Shown here: in pieces, positions 1 to 9,042 of the stretch | Numbering within the stretch: the first letter of the stretch is position 1 | How the letters are laid out: each line of letters starts with the position of its first letter | NCBI RefSeq assembly: GCF_004364865.1 | Contig: NZ_SOAU01000001.1 | Coordinates: 2,202,001-2,266,000 of the forward strand | Direction of reading: 5' to 3' | Origin: Ilumatobacter fluminis | GTDB lineage: Bacteria > Actinomycetota > Acidimicrobiia > Acidimicrobiales > Ilumatobacteraceae | Length of the DNA stretch: 64,000 nucleotides | Program-made: the position numbers and the translations under genes | The notes under the pieces: generated by a model | Database searches by the model: none | What the model saw: only the letters and a program-made list of their open reading frames with translations | What the model was told of the DNA's origin: nothing

Positions 1-1371
1 CGGGGCATCGACGACCGCGGCGCCGCCGTGGTGCTGTGGAGCCCGTTCGTCCGATTCGACGACGTCGCCGAGTTGGCGCTCAGCCGGAGCTTCCATCTGC
101 GTTCGGCGTTCCGCCCGACGTTCAACATGGTCGCCAACCTGGTGCGCACTTACGATCGCGATCGGGCCCGCCAGCTGCTCACCCTCTCGTTCGCCCAGCA
201 CCAGGCCGACCGCGACATCGTCCGCATCGAACGACGGCTGCAGCGTCAGCGCGAGCGGCTGACCGAGCTGCGCGACCAGGCGGCGAGCCCGTTCGGCGAC
301 ATCGACGAGTATCGCCGCACGCACACCGCCGACGGCACCGTGCGCGGCCCGATCGACGAGTCGCTGGCCGCACTGCGCCCGGGCGAGGTCATCCACGTCG
401 ACAAGGGCAAGCACTTCGGCCCGGCGGCGGTGGTCGCCACCGCTCACCGGTCGGGCGGCATCAAGGTCACGGTCATCACGCCGAGCGGCCACTCGATCGG
501 ACTGTCGGCCGACGACTTCGACGCTCCGGTCGATCCGATGGGCACGATCGTGCTCCCGGGTCATTACTCGCCGAACCGCAAGGACTACCGCGACGAGGTC
601 GGCAAGCGCCTGAAGCGAGCGAAGCTGCGCGGTGGCCGGCGGCGTGCCGGCACCACCGGACCCGCTCGTCATCCGGTCGAGGACGATCCCGAACTCCGGC
701 AGCGGCTCGAGGCGGCGCAACGCGCCGACAAGACCGCCGCCGAGATCGACTCGCTCGAGCAGCGGGTCGAGCAACGCAACTCCTCGCTCGGCCGTGAGTT
801 CGACGCCGTGCTCGACATCCTCGAACAACGTGGCTACGTCGACGCCGCAGCCTGGCACCTCACCGAGCGCGGCGACGCGTTGTCGAACCTGTTCCACGAG
901 TCCGATCTGCTGGTGAGCGAGGCGATGTTCGCCGGGGTGTTCGACGGGCTCGACGACGCATCGCTCGCCGGTCTCGTGTCGTGCATCGTGTACGAGCACC
1001 GGTCGCCCGACGACCCGCCTCGGCCGTGGTTCCCCAACGACGAGGTACGACGGCGGTGGGAACAGCTCGCCGAGATCAGCGACCGGTTGGCGGCCGACGA
1101 GCGCCGCCACGGCCTCTCGGAGCACCGGGCGCCCGATCCGGGCTTCCTGGCGATCGCGTACGCCTGGGTCGGCGGTGAGGGATTCGCCGACATCGTCGCC
1201 GAGGAAGACCTGACGGGCGGTGACTTCGTGCGCACCACGAAGCAGCTCGTCGACCTGCTCGGCCAGCTGGGATACGTCGCCACCGACTCCGGTACACGGT
1301 CGGCGGCGCGACGAGCGGTCGAGGCGGCTCGCCGTGGCGTCGTCGCCGACTCGTCGGTGGTCGGCCCGTGA
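1..1371 (+). CDS. helY: HelY-like Ski2-type RNA helicase, C-terminal part
   Basis: The reading frame is already open at the window edge, so only the last 456 codons are present. It starts inside the end of the helicase core (RGIDDRG, the tail of motif VI, then VVLWSPFVRF) and continues through FRPTFNMVANL, a conserved block that follows the second RecA domain in Ski2/Mtr4-type helicases. The remainder has a basic insertion and an alpha-helical end that fits a DSHCT domain (about the last 180 residues). Family members unwind RNA or structured nucleic acid with ATP; the Walker motifs would lie upstream of the window. The stop overlaps the next gene's GTG by four bases (GTGA), so the two are probably co-translated. 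Identification comes from these motifs, not a search. Confidence 0.85.
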   Translation, partial: RGIDDRGAAVVLWSPFVRFDDVAELALSRSFHLRSAFRPTFNMVANLVRTYDRDRARQLLTLSFAQHQADRDIVRIERRLQRQRERLTELRDQAASPFGDIDEYRRTHTADGTVRGPIDESLAALRPGEVIHVDKGKHFGPAAVVATAHRSGGIKVTVITPSGHSIGLSADDFDAPVDPMGTIVLPGHYSPNRKDYRDEVGKRLKRAKLRGGRRRAGTTGPARHPVEDDPELRQRLEAAQRADKTAAEIDSLEQRVEQRNSSLGREFDAVLDILEQRGYVDAAAWHLTERGDALSNLFHESDLLVSEAMFAGVFDGLDDASLAGLVSCIVYEHRSPDDPPRPWFPNDEVRRRWEQLAEISDRLAADERRHGLSEHRAPDPGFLAIAYAWVGGEGFADIVAEEDLTGGDFVRTTKQLVDLLGQLGYVATDSGTRSAARRAVEAARRGVVADSSVVGP

Positions 1372-1943
1372 CCATCCGGCGAGGCGAGCCGTGGGGGAGT
1401 GAGGTGCCGCGACCGGCCGATCTGTCCGTCGCTGCGTCCGACCGTGCGCTCGCCGCTGCCGACGGACCGATCGGGCTCGCCGGCGGTGACGTGTTCCGGA
1501 GCCTCGGGTCGCCGCCGCCACGCGATCCGGTGCAGCAGGTCGAACTCGACGCGATCGAGGTCGTGCTCGACGACGGGCAACCGTTGCTGGGTGTCGCCCA
1601 CGTCGTCGCCCGGCGGTCGTGGTGGCGTGGGCGAGTGGTCGCGTGCATGAACGTCGATCACCTCGGCGAGTGGAACGTGGCGCCCCGAGCGCACCCGAAC
1701 GACGGGCGCCTCGACGTCGTCGAGTGTGCGGCGGGGATGTCCGTGCGGGCCCGTTGGGCTGCACGGAGTCGGTTGCCGGCAGGGACCCACGTCCCACACC
1801 CCGACATCGAGGTCGGTCGCATCACCGACCGACGGTGGGAGTTCGATCGCGCCCACCGGGTCTGGGTCGACGGCGAGCACGTCGGCTCGACGCGAACCCT
1901 GACGGTTCGGTGCCTGGCCGACCGTTTCACCGTGCTGTTCTGA
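1368..1943 (+). CDS. orphan YegS/diacylglycerol-kinase C-terminal-like domain protein
   Basis: A 191-residue protein translationally coupled to helY. The second half reads like the C-terminal beta-sandwich of YegS/diacylglycerol-kinase family lipid kinases: WNVAPRAHPNDGRLDVV matches the family's 'APxAxxxDGxLDVV' stretch, and HVPHPDIEVGRI followed by VWVDGEHV matches the closing strands. The N-terminal catalytic domain with its GGDGT nucleotide loop is absent, so this is not expected to be a complete kinase. The first 35 residues look unstructured. It may be a lipid-binding or regulatory remnant. GTG start chosen for the overlap with helY; an internal GTG at about 1402 is an alternative. Confidence 0.6.
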   Translation: MTIRRGEPWGSEVPRPADLSVAASDRALAAADGPIGLAGGDVFRSLGSPPPRDPVQQVELDAIEVVLDDGQPLLGVAHVVARRSWWRGRVVACMNVDHLGEWNVAPRAHPNDGRLDVVECAAGMSVRARWAARSRLPAGTHVPHPDIEVGRITDRRWEFDRAHRVWVDGEHVGSTRTLTVRCLADRFTVLF

Positions 1944-2009
1944 GCCCCTCACCAGGGGCTGGACGAAGATCCTCCGGAGCGGGGTGCTCGGCTCCTACCA
2001 TGTCGTCCC

Positions 2010-3608
2010 GTGACCGTGTACGTGCCCGAGGAGTTCACCAGCGACGAGTCCGACGTCCTTCGGCGCTACTTCACGAATCTCGACGGACCGGTGTTCGCCT
2101 TGGTCAATCTGCCCGAGGTCGTCAAGGGTGCCCTGTTCGCTCGGTACAGCCGGAGCCCGAAGAGTCTGCGTCGTCTCTTCCTCGACGAGTTCGTGAACGA
2201 TCTCGTAATCGACGGCGACGAGACGATCGACGCGACGATCGGACTCGATCGGGCCGAGCAGCTGTACGAGCGGGTGTTCTTCGAGTACGGCGACGACTCC
2301 GTCGCCCAGCTCGGTGGCGTCCACCTGGCGTGCGAGCAGGCGTCGAACATCCTGACCAAGATCCTCGAGTGGGGTCGGCTGATGAGCTACCTCGAGCAGA
2401 GCACGCGCTACATCGGCTACGACGCTCGCCTCGGTGGGCGATACCGGTTCTACCGCGACCCGGCGCTCCTGTCGAGTTCGCTCGGCACGCGGTACGTCGG
2501 CGACATGGACCGCATGTTCGACGCCTACTCGACGGCGGTCAACACGGTCACCGAACACGTCCGCGACACGGTCCCGCAAGACCCCGACGACAGCGACTTC
2601 GTGTACCGGACGGCGACGCGTGCGAAAGCGCTCGATGCCGTCCGTGGCATGCTGCCCGCCGCCTCGTTGTCGAACGTCGGCATCTACGGCACGGGGCAGG
2701 CGTTCGAGGCGTTGCTCCTCCGGATGCGGTCGCACCCGCTCCCGGAGGCGCAGCAGTACGCCGATCTGATGCTCCACGAGCTCCGGAAGGTGATCCCGAG
2801 CTTCCTGCGGCGCGTCGACCTGCCCGACCGCGGTGGCCAGTGGTCCGACTACCTCGCATCGACCCGTGGTGACACGGCCGAACTCGTCGGCCGGCTGTTC
2901 GGCGAGGTGCCGAACGAATCGGTGCCGGAGGTCTCCCTGGTCGACTTCGACCCGGAGGCGGAAGACAAACTGCTCGCCGCCATCTGTTACAGCCACAGCC
3001 ACCTTCCGGAGACGGTGTTGCTCGAACGGGTCCGCAACCTCGGTGTCGACGAGCGGGCGGCGATCCTGCGCGCCTACGTCGGTGACCGAGCGAACCGACG
3101 CCACAAGCCGGGCCGGGCGTTCGAGCGGGTCGACTACCGCTTCGACATCTTGTCCGACTACGGCGCGTTCCGCGACCTCCAGCGCCACCGCATGCTCACG
3201 ATCGAATGGCAGGCGCTGACGCCGAACCACGGCTACGCCCGACCGGAGCTCGTCGAGCAGGCGGGCGTCGGCGGCCTGTTCGACGAGACGATGGATCGTT
3301 CGGCACGCCTGTACGACGACATCAAGGCGCAGTTCCCCGAGCAGGCGTCGTACGCCGTCTCGATGGCGTACCGGCTGCGGTACATGATGCAGTTCAACGC
3401 TCGCGAGGCGTTCCACCTGCTCGAGCTGCGTTCGGCCCCGCAGGGACATCCGTCGTACCGCCGTGTCGCATTGGCGATGCATCGGGCGATCGCCGAGCAG
3501 GCCGGCCACCACGCCGTCGCCGCCGCGATGACGCACATGACACACGAAGCGCCCGAGCTCGAACGGCTCGCCGCAGAACGGCGTGCCGAGTCGCGGCGCT
3601 CGATGTGA
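2010..3608 (+). CDS. tandem two-domain ThyX-like (FAD-dependent thymidylate synthase family) protein
   Basis: A 532-residue protein, about twice the size of a ThyX subunit, that reads as two ThyX-like halves. ThyX makes dTMP from dUMP with FAD and methylene-THF as a tetramer, using the motif RHRxxSxxExSxR. The N-terminal half has W121-G-R-L-M-S126-Y-L-E-Q-S-T-R133, keeping the serine and ExSxR but not the RH. The C-terminal half has R392-H-R-M-L-T-I-E-W-Q, keeping RHR but with Thr for Ser and without ExSxR. The conserved ThyX ending is recognisable (RSAPQGHPSYRRVA). GTG start at 2010. Whether it is active or has another flavin role is unknown. It stands alone, with about 65-80 bp gaps on either side. 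Confidence 0.75.
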   Translation: MTVYVPEEFTSDESDVLRRYFTNLDGPVFALVNLPEVVKGALFARYSRSPKSLRRLFLDEFVNDLVIDGDETIDATIGLDRAEQLYERVFFEYGDDSVAQLGGVHLACEQASNILTKILEWGRLMSYLEQSTRYIGYDARLGGRYRFYRDPALLSSSLGTRYVGDMDRMFDAYSTAVNTVTEHVRDTVPQDPDDSDFVYRTATRAKALDAVRGMLPAASLSNVGIYGTGQAFEALLLRMRSHPLPEAQQYADLMLHELRKVIPSFLRRVDLPDRGGQWSDYLASTRGDTAELVGRLFGEVPNESVPEVSLVDFDPEAEDKLLAAICYSHSHLPETVLLERVRNLGVDERAAILRAYVGDRANRRHKPGRAFERVDYRFDILSDYGAFRDLQRHRMLTIEWQALTPNHGYARPELVEQAGVGGLFDETMDRSARLYDDIKAQFPEQASYAVSMAYRLRYMMQFNAREAFHLLELRSAPQGHPSYRRVALAMHRAIAEQAGHHAVAAAMTHMTHEAPELERLAAERRAESRRSM

Positions 3609-3689
3609 CGCCTGTCACACTATGGTATGCGTGGGTTTCGGCCCATGAGGCCTAGTATCCGGCCGCGTACCACGACCTGAGGGACCAAG

Positions 3690-4193
<504 letters not shown>

Positions 4194-4224
4194 CGGGCCG
4201 ACCGTCGATCAGGGGATCCCGACC

Positions 4225-4674
4225 GTGATCGATCCTGTCGTCCGCGACGCCATACCCCGTGACGTCCCCGAACTCGTCTGGCTCGAGTCGACGGCCCGGG
4301 AGCACCTGCCCGGCCAGCGCGGCGGCGACCTGTGGCTCGCGCGTCACCCGGCGCAGTCGCCGGCGTGGCCGTCGGTCGATGCCGGCGATGTCGTGGTCGG
4401 CGTGATCGACGACGTCAGCATCGGTTACCTCCGATTCCACGTCGACGTCGACGTCCTCTACATCGACGACGTGTTCGTGCACCCGGGAGCGCGCGAGGTC
4501 GGCTTCGGCGACGCCTTGCTCGCCGCAGCCATCGATCGGGGCGTGGCGCGCGGGGCACGTCGCATCGAGGCCGAAGCCCTGCCCGGCGATCGCGACACGA
4601 AGAACCTGTACGAACGCGCCGCGATCACGGCCAAGCGGATCACCCTCTCGGCCGCGATCGGCGACGTCGACTGA
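4225..4674 (+). CDS. GNAT family N-acetyltransferase
   Basis: 149 residues with the GNAT outline: an N-terminal 'RDAIPRDVPELVWLE' helix, a central beta strand pair (VGVIDDVSIGYLRF), then LYIDDVFVHPGAREVGFGDALL, which is the core beta4/alpha3 acetyl-CoA binding region. The usual Q/RxxGxG/A loop is weakly represented by REVGFGDAL. The end (NLYERAAITAKRITL) matches the family's closing 'fYe..GF' stretch. The substrate cannot be told. GTG start at 4225 is preceded by AGGGG about 10 bases upstream. It ends 4 bases before the convergent enoyl-CoA hydratase stop. Confidence 0.75.
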   Translation: MIDPVVRDAIPRDVPELVWLESTAREHLPGQRGGDLWLARHPAQSPAWPSVDAGDVVVGVIDDVSIGYLRFHVDVDVLYIDDVFVHPGAREVGFGDALLAAAIDRGVARGARRIEAEALPGDRDTKNLYERAAITAKRITLSAAIGDVD

Positions 4675-4678
4675 CGGG

Positions 4679-5464
4679 TCAGCGACCCTTCCAGTTCGGT
4701 TGGCGCTTCTCGATGAAGGCCTCGAGGCCCTCCTTGGTGTCCTCGGAGCCGAGCACCACCCCGAACGCCTTGTTCGTCATGTCGATCAGCTCGTCGTCGT
4801 CCTTGGTGAAGGCGGCGAGCACGACCTTGCGTGACTCCCAGACGGCGAGGGGAGCGCACGCCGTGATCTGGCCGGCGAGCCGCTCCGCCTCCGCCAGCGC
4901 CTCGCCTGCCGGTGTGAGCCGCGACACGAGGCCGAGGTCGTAGGCGCGTTTGGCAGGGATCGGTTCACCCGTGAGGATGGCCTCCATCGCCGCTGCCTGC
5001 CCGATCGCACGGGGGAGGCGGAAGAGCCCGCCGGCGCCGGCCACCAGGTTGCGCTTGGCCTCGGCGAGCCCGAACGCCGAACGCTCGCTCGCAACGACCA
5101 GGTCGGCCGCCAGGACGATCTCACAGCCGCCCGCGGTGGCGAGGCCGTCGACCGCCACGATGATCGGCTTCTTGCGCTCGCGGTAGACGAACCCGCCGAA
5201 GCCGCCCTTGGCGGTGGCGAGGTCGCCTGCCTGTCCGCTGTTGATCGCCTTCAGGTCGGCGCCGGCGCAGAACACCGGACGCTCCTGACCCTCGGTGTTG
5301 GCGGTGATGATGCCGACCCAGAGCGAGTCGTCGTCCTCCAACTGGTCGATGGCGGCCTCCACCCCGCGAGCCACGTCGCCGTTGACGGCGTTGCGGGCCT
5401 CGGGACGGTTGAGGGTGATGATGCCGACCCGCTCACGGGCCTCGAAAGTGACGACGTCGCTCAT
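4679..5464 (-). CDS. enoyl-CoA hydratase/isomerase (crotonase) family protein
   Basis: 261 residues starting at MSDVVTFE. Crotonase signatures are clear: ITLNRPEARNAVNGDV near the N terminus, the oxyanion-hole segment CAGADLKAI, and the second signature IVAVDGLATAGGCEIVLAADLVVAS with the glycine-rich turn and an acidic residue. The final part (KEGLEAFIEKRQPNWKGR) is the typical crotonase tail ending 'F.eKR.P.w.g'. Members hydrate or isomerise enoyl-CoA in fatty-acid or amino-acid catabolism; the exact substrate is not visible. A longer frame exists upstream, but the internal ATG at 5464 is where family similarity begins. Confidence 0.9.
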   Translation of the reverse strand: MSDVVTFEARERVGIITLNRPEARNAVNGDVARGVEAAIDQLEDDDSLWVGIITANTEGQERPVFCAGADLKAINSGQAGDLATAKGGFGGFVYRERKKPIIVAVDGLATAGGCEIVLAADLVVASERSAFGLAEAKRNLVAGAGGLFRLPRAIGQAAAMEAILTGEPIPAKRAYDLGLVSRLTPAGEALAEAERLAGQITACAPLAVWESRKVVLAAFTKDDDELIDMTNKAFGVVLGSEDTKEGLEAFIEKRQPNWKGR

Positions 5465-5511
5465 GGGCGACGATCGTATTGAGCAGCGGTCGGGCGAGCC
5501 CAACCGGAGCG

Positions 5512-7086
5512 TCAGCCCTCGGTCGGCTCCTCGGCAGCAGCGTCGGCCGCAGGGGACTCGACAGCCGGCTCGTCAGCAGCGTCGGCCGCAGGAGCCTCGG
5601 CCGCCGGCGCCTCGGCAGCCGGCTCGTCAGCAGCAGGAGCCTCGGCGGCTGCTTCGACGGGAGCCTCGGCAGCCGGCGCCTCGGCAGCCGGTGCGGGTGC
5701 GTCGGTTGTCGGCTCCTCGGCCTCGGGCGCGGTCGGTGCCGGCGCGGTCTGCTCGGGCTGATCGGCCTTCGGCGCACGGCCCTTCTGCTGGTCACCCTTG
5801 GCGGACTGCTTCGCGGGGCGAGCCGATTGCTTGGCCGCCTGCTTCTTGCCCTTGCGGTTCGGGCCGGGGCGCAGCGGCTTCGGCATCGGAGCCTTCGGGT
5901 CGACCTCGATCTCGAACAGCTCGGCGACCTGCGGCAGCGCCGGCGCGAGCCGCTTGACCGTGGCCAACAGGTCGTCGTTCACGGTGTCGGGCTTGCGGGC
6001 GGGACGGACCTGGCTCCGGATCGGCGAGAACGCGGCGGCCTCGAGCATCGCGATCCAACGATCGGGGCTGTCCATCGGTGCGAGCGAGGCGTTCGTGCTG
6101 TCGACGAGACGCTGCGAGATCTCGGTGGGGAAGACCACACCGGCCTTGGGCGGCTGCGACGACAGGCGCAACGCACGCACGACCCGACCCACGGCGAGCG
6201 CGGCATCGACGTCGCCGAACCACAGCTGCAGTTCCTGCTCCTGCTTGGTGACGAGTGCGGCGCGCATCTCGTCGATGAGTTCCTTGGTCGAATCGTCACG
6301 GGCGACCATGGGGTCGTTCGCCGCGGCGACGACGCTGCGCAGGTCGCGAAGATCGAGCTCGGCCATCTGCTGCTTGGCAGCCTCGGCGCGATCGAGCCAC
6401 TCGGCGACGCGCAGGCGCGGCAGCAGTTCCTCGGCGAGCTTCAGCACCGACGCTTCGGGCATCGGAGCGCGACCGTCCTTGGTCGCACGTTCGTTCTCTT
6501 CGCGGAGGCGCTGACGGACCGCCGGCATGCCCTGCAGGGCGAGCTCGGCGATCGGGCGCTGCTCCTCGGGCAGCTCCTGGAGGACCTCGTTACGGTGCGC
6601 CTTGCCGGGGCGGAGGCGCTTCGGCTTCGGACGCTGCGGGACTTCGGGCGGCGGCGTGAACGACGGGCCGCGACGGTTGCGGCCGCCACCGCGCCGTTCG
6701 CCGTCACCACGACGGTTGTCGCCGTCGCGGCCGCCGCGATCGTCGCGATCGCGGCGGGGTCGACGTCCACGGCCGTCGCCGCCACGCCGCTCACCACGCT
6801 CGCGCTTGGCGCGCGTCTCGACGACCGGTTGGAACTCGCGCTCCGACGGCAGGATCTCGAGCACGTCGCCCTTGTCGGACTTCTGGCGGCCCTGGACGAC
6901 GGACAAGATGCTGAGGCCGTCCATGTGCTGCTCGACCTCGACCTTGAGCTCGTCGCCGACCTTCGCGCCGTCGGGCAGGATCGATCCGTCGAGCGTGCCC
7001 TTGGGCTGCTTCGCGCCAGCGGCGCGCCACGTCCAGGCGCCGTCGTCGAGCGCGCTGGTGAGTTCGATATCGATCCGTCGGGACAT
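5512..7086 (-). CDS. large protein with basic RG-rich linker and Ala/Pro/Glu tail, possible RNA-binding protein
   Basis: 524 residues from MSRRIDIELTS. I do not recognise the family as a whole. Four zones are visible: residues 1-65, a small beta-rich domain (VGDELKVEVEQHMDGLSIL) that could be an OB/S1-like fold; residues about 75-140, a strongly basic Arg/Gly/Asp linker (RRPRRDRDDRGGRDGDNRRG) typical of RNA-binding proteins; residues about 150-410, a charged helical domain (ELPEEQRPIAELALQGMP, then DRWIAMLEAAAF); and a tail dominated by Ala, Pro and Glu. Monocistronic, divergent from the carbonic anhydrase gene. A role in RNA handling is inference from composition. Confidence 0.6.
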   Translation of the reverse strand: MSRRIDIELTSALDDGAWTWRAAGAKQPKGTLDGSILPDGAKVGDELKVEVEQHMDGLSILSVVQGRQKSDKGDVLEILPSEREFQPVVETRAKRERGERRGGDGRGRRPRRDRDDRGGRDGDNRRGDGERRGGGRNRRGPSFTPPPEVPQRPKPKRLRPGKAHRNEVLQELPEEQRPIAELALQGMPAVRQRLREENERATKDGRAPMPEASVLKLAEELLPRLRVAEWLDRAEAAKQQMAELDLRDLRSVVAAANDPMVARDDSTKELIDEMRAALVTKQEQELQLWFGDVDAALAVGRVVRALRLSSQPPKAGVVFPTEISQRLVDSTNASLAPMDSPDRWIAMLEAAAFSPIRSQVRPARKPDTVNDDLLATVKRLAPALPQVAELFEIEVDPKAPMPKPLRPGPNRKGKKQAAKQSARPAKQSAKGDQQKGRAPKADQPEQTAPAPTAPEAEEPTTDAPAPAAEAPAAEAPVEAAAEAPAADEPAAEAPAAEAPAADAADEPAVESPAADAAAEEPTEG

Positions 7087-7178
7087 GGGGTGCAACGGTA
7101 TCGCCTCCAGACCGCTCCGCACCATTGAGATGGGCATCGGATGCAGGCAGAACGACGTCGTCCGGTACCCTCGCCGCG

Positions 7179-7697
7179 ATGCCCATCTACGCACTCGGCA
7201 ACCAGGAACCCTCCATCGCCGGCGACGCCTTCGTGCACCCCGACGCGGTGATCATCGGCTCGGTCACGATCGGGTCACGGAGTTCGGTGTGGCCGTGCGC
7301 GGTCCTGCGAGGCGACGAGGGCGAGATCCGGATCGGGGCCGAGTCGAGTGTTCAGGACGGGTCGGTGCTCCACACCACACCGCAGATCCCGACGGTCGTC
7401 GGTGATCGGTGCGTCGTCGGCCACATCGTGCATCTCGAGGCGTGCCACATCCACGACGACGTGCTCGTCGGGAACGGTTCGATCGTGCTCCACGAGGTCG
7501 AGGTCGAGTCGTGGGCGATCGTCGCCGCGAACAGTGTGCTGCTCAACGGCACGCACGTTCCGTCGGGTGCGATCGCGGTCGGGTCACCGGCCACGATCAA
7601 GGAGGGGCGGGCTCGCCGTGAGGTGATCACGATGGGCGTCGAGGCGTACGTGCAGCGTGCCGAGCGCTTCCGGAACGAACTTCGGCGCCTCGACTGA
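7179..7697 (+). CDS. gamma-class carbonic anhydrase family protein (left-handed beta-helix)
   Basis: 172 residues from MPIYALGN. The hexapeptide pattern of a left-handed beta-helix runs through it (PDAVIIGSVTIGSRSSVWPCAVLRGDEGEIRIGAESSVQ in pieces). Metal ligands expected for the gamma-CA/YrdA family are present: H in SVLHTTPQ, then GHIVHLEACHI, giving three histidines at the expected spacing. The helix ends in SPATIKEGRARR followed by a C-terminal helix. The family comprises trimeric zinc or iron proteins, some with carbonic anhydrase activity and many without. The stop shares one base with the prmA start (TGATG), so the two are coupled. Confidence 0.9.
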   Translation: MPIYALGNQEPSIAGDAFVHPDAVIIGSVTIGSRSSVWPCAVLRGDEGEIRIGAESSVQDGSVLHTTPQIPTVVGDRCVVGHIVHLEACHIHDDVLVGNGSIVLHEVEVESWAIVAANSVLLNGTHVPSGAIAVGSPATIKEGRARREVITMGVEAYVQRAERFRNELRRLD

Positions 7698-8530
7698 TGC
7701 GGGTGGTCGAACTCGTCGTGCCCGCGCACGACGCCGATCTCGCCACCGACCGGCTGTGGGCCGCCGGCGCGTCGGCGATCGAGGAGCGCGACGACGGTGA
7801 TCGTGTCGTCTTCCGGACGGTGCTGGCGGCCGACGATCAGGTGTCGACCGAGCGTCTCGGGTCACTGCCGGCCGGTTGGAACGTCGCATTCGTCGACGTC
7901 GACGACACGCCGGCAGAAACGTGGCGCGAGTTCGCCGTGCCGATCGAGGTCAACGACGAGTTGGAGATCCGACCGGCGTGGTCGGATGCCCCGCTCCGTC
8001 CGGGTCGGACCGTCATCGAGATCGAGCCGGCCGGGTCGTTCGGGCTGGGTGATCACCCGACGACGCGACTGTCGGCCGACGCCGTCTGGCGAGCCGTGCG
8101 CCCCGGCGATCGAGTGCTCGACGTCGGTTGCGGCACCGGCGTGCTGTCGATCGTGGCGGTCGAGCGCGGAGCGAGCAGTGTGGTGGCGATCGACGTCGCC
8201 GAGGCCGCACGCGAAGCCACCGATCACAACGCCGCTCGACACGGTGTCGGCAGCCGGATCGATGCGTCGTGTACGCCGCTTGCCGAGATCGACGGACCGT
8301 TCGACCTGGTCGTCGCGAACATCCTGGCACCGACACTCGTTGCGTTGGCGCCCGACCTGCGCCGGGTGCTGGCACCCGCGGGCCGGCTGGTGATCAGCGG
8401 CATTCTCGCGGAGCGGCACGACCACGTGATCGAGGCGCTCGCTCCACTCGTGGTGACCCGAACCGACGTCGTCGACGCCTGGGCTGCGGTGGAGTTGGTC
8501 GCCGGAGCGACCGACTCGTCAGCTGGCTGA
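7697..8530 (+). CDS. prmA: ribosomal protein L11 methyltransferase (PrmA)
   Basis: 277 residues. PrmA trimethylates ribosomal protein L11 using S-adenosylmethionine. An N-terminal substrate-recognition domain (about 1-95) leads to the methyltransferase core: FGLGDHPTTRLSADAV, the PrmA-specific segment before motif I; VLDVGCGTGVLSIVAVERGA, the SAM-binding motif I; and DLVVANILAPTLVALAPDLRRVL, where NILA is the PrmA form of the NPP(Y/F) motif. It overlaps the carbonic anhydrase stop by one base. Its 3' end overlaps the convergent whiB-like gene by 12 bp. Confidence 0.92.
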   Translation: MRVVELVVPAHDADLATDRLWAAGASAIEERDDGDRVVFRTVLAADDQVSTERLGSLPAGWNVAFVDVDDTPAETWREFAVPIEVNDELEIRPAWSDAPLRPGRTVIEIEPAGSFGLGDHPTTRLSADAVWRAVRPGDRVLDVGCGTGVLSIVAVERGASSVVAIDVAEAAREATDHNAARHGVGSRIDASCTPLAEIDGPFDLVVANILAPTLVALAPDLRRVLAPAGRLVISGILAERHDHVIEALAPLVVTRTDVVDAWAAVELVAGATDSSAG

Positions 8531-8824
8531 GCGGGCTCGGACGCCGATCGGGGCGATCAGGCGGAACCCGGCAGCGTGCCGTTCGTCCTCTGACTCGCCA
8601 CCCCAGAATCCGTACTCGTGCTCGTCGCGAGCGAAGTCGCGGCACGTCGCCCGGACCTGACAGCCGGCACACACTTCACGGGCGGCTGCCTCACGTCGTT
8701 CCCGAGCTTGCGGCCGCTCGGCCGGCGTCGGGAAGAACAGGTGCGTCAGCCCCTTGCACGCCGCCGTCGCCATCCAGGCGTCGTCGGTCTGTTCCCGGGT
8801 GCTGATGATGTCGATTGATGCCAC
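8519..8824 (-). CDS. WhiB-family Fe-S transcriptional regulator
   Basis: 101 residues from a GTG at 8824. The four cysteines that hold the WhiB [4Fe-4S] cluster are at C23 (AACKG), C52 and C55 (CAGC) and C61, and the beta-turn G(F)WGG follows at 72-76 (YGFWGGESEDER). WhiB proteins bind the primary sigma factor and tune transcription in response to redox or developmental cues. A longer frame reaches a TTG at 8902, but the extra residues (PVSCPLLPGSPGRS) are unlike WhiB N termini, so the GTG was preferred. Which WhiB subclass this is cannot be told from the short basic tail (RLIAPIGVRARSAS). Confidence 0.85.
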   Translation of the reverse strand: MASIDIISTREQTDDAWMATAACKGLTHLFFPTPAERPQARERREAAAREVCAGCQVRATCRDFARDEHEYGFWGGESEDERHAAGFRLIAPIGVRARSAS

Positions 8825-8972
8825 GAACGTGCCCCCACGTTTCACCTCGATGGTTACCGATCGGCCGGGCGAGCCCGGCAGCAAGGGGCACGATACGGGC
8901 AACTGATCGGGCAGTCAATTGCACTCTGCAAAGAGGTGGTGAAGCCGTGTGACGGGCACGTCCGGACGCGAC

Positions 8973-9007
8973 GAAGGGGCCGATTCCTCACGGAAATCGA
9001 CCCCTTC
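8973..9007 (-). terminator. intrinsic-type hairpin 3' of the giant surface-protein gene
   Basis: A 13-bp stem (8973-8985 with 8995-9007, one G-U pair) around a 9-base loop lies 35 bp after the stop of the 7.5 kb gene on the minus strand. No U-tract follows, as is common in high-GC actinobacteria. It may also shield the upstream region of the WhiB gene. Confidence 0.7.
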
Positions 9008-9042
9008 TGTCGGTTCAGCCGGCTCGGTTGGGCCAGCTCGGC

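Noticed and set aside
5479-7128. 549-codon plus-strand frame opposite the RG-rich protein
   Set aside because: Antisense artefact; low-complexity Leu/Arg product without family features, while the minus frame has a conserved-looking structure and a sensible start.
8825-8902. Longer WhiB start at a TTG
   Set aside because: Added residues (PVSCPLLPGSPGRS) do not resemble WhiB N termini; GTG at 8824 gives a normal length.
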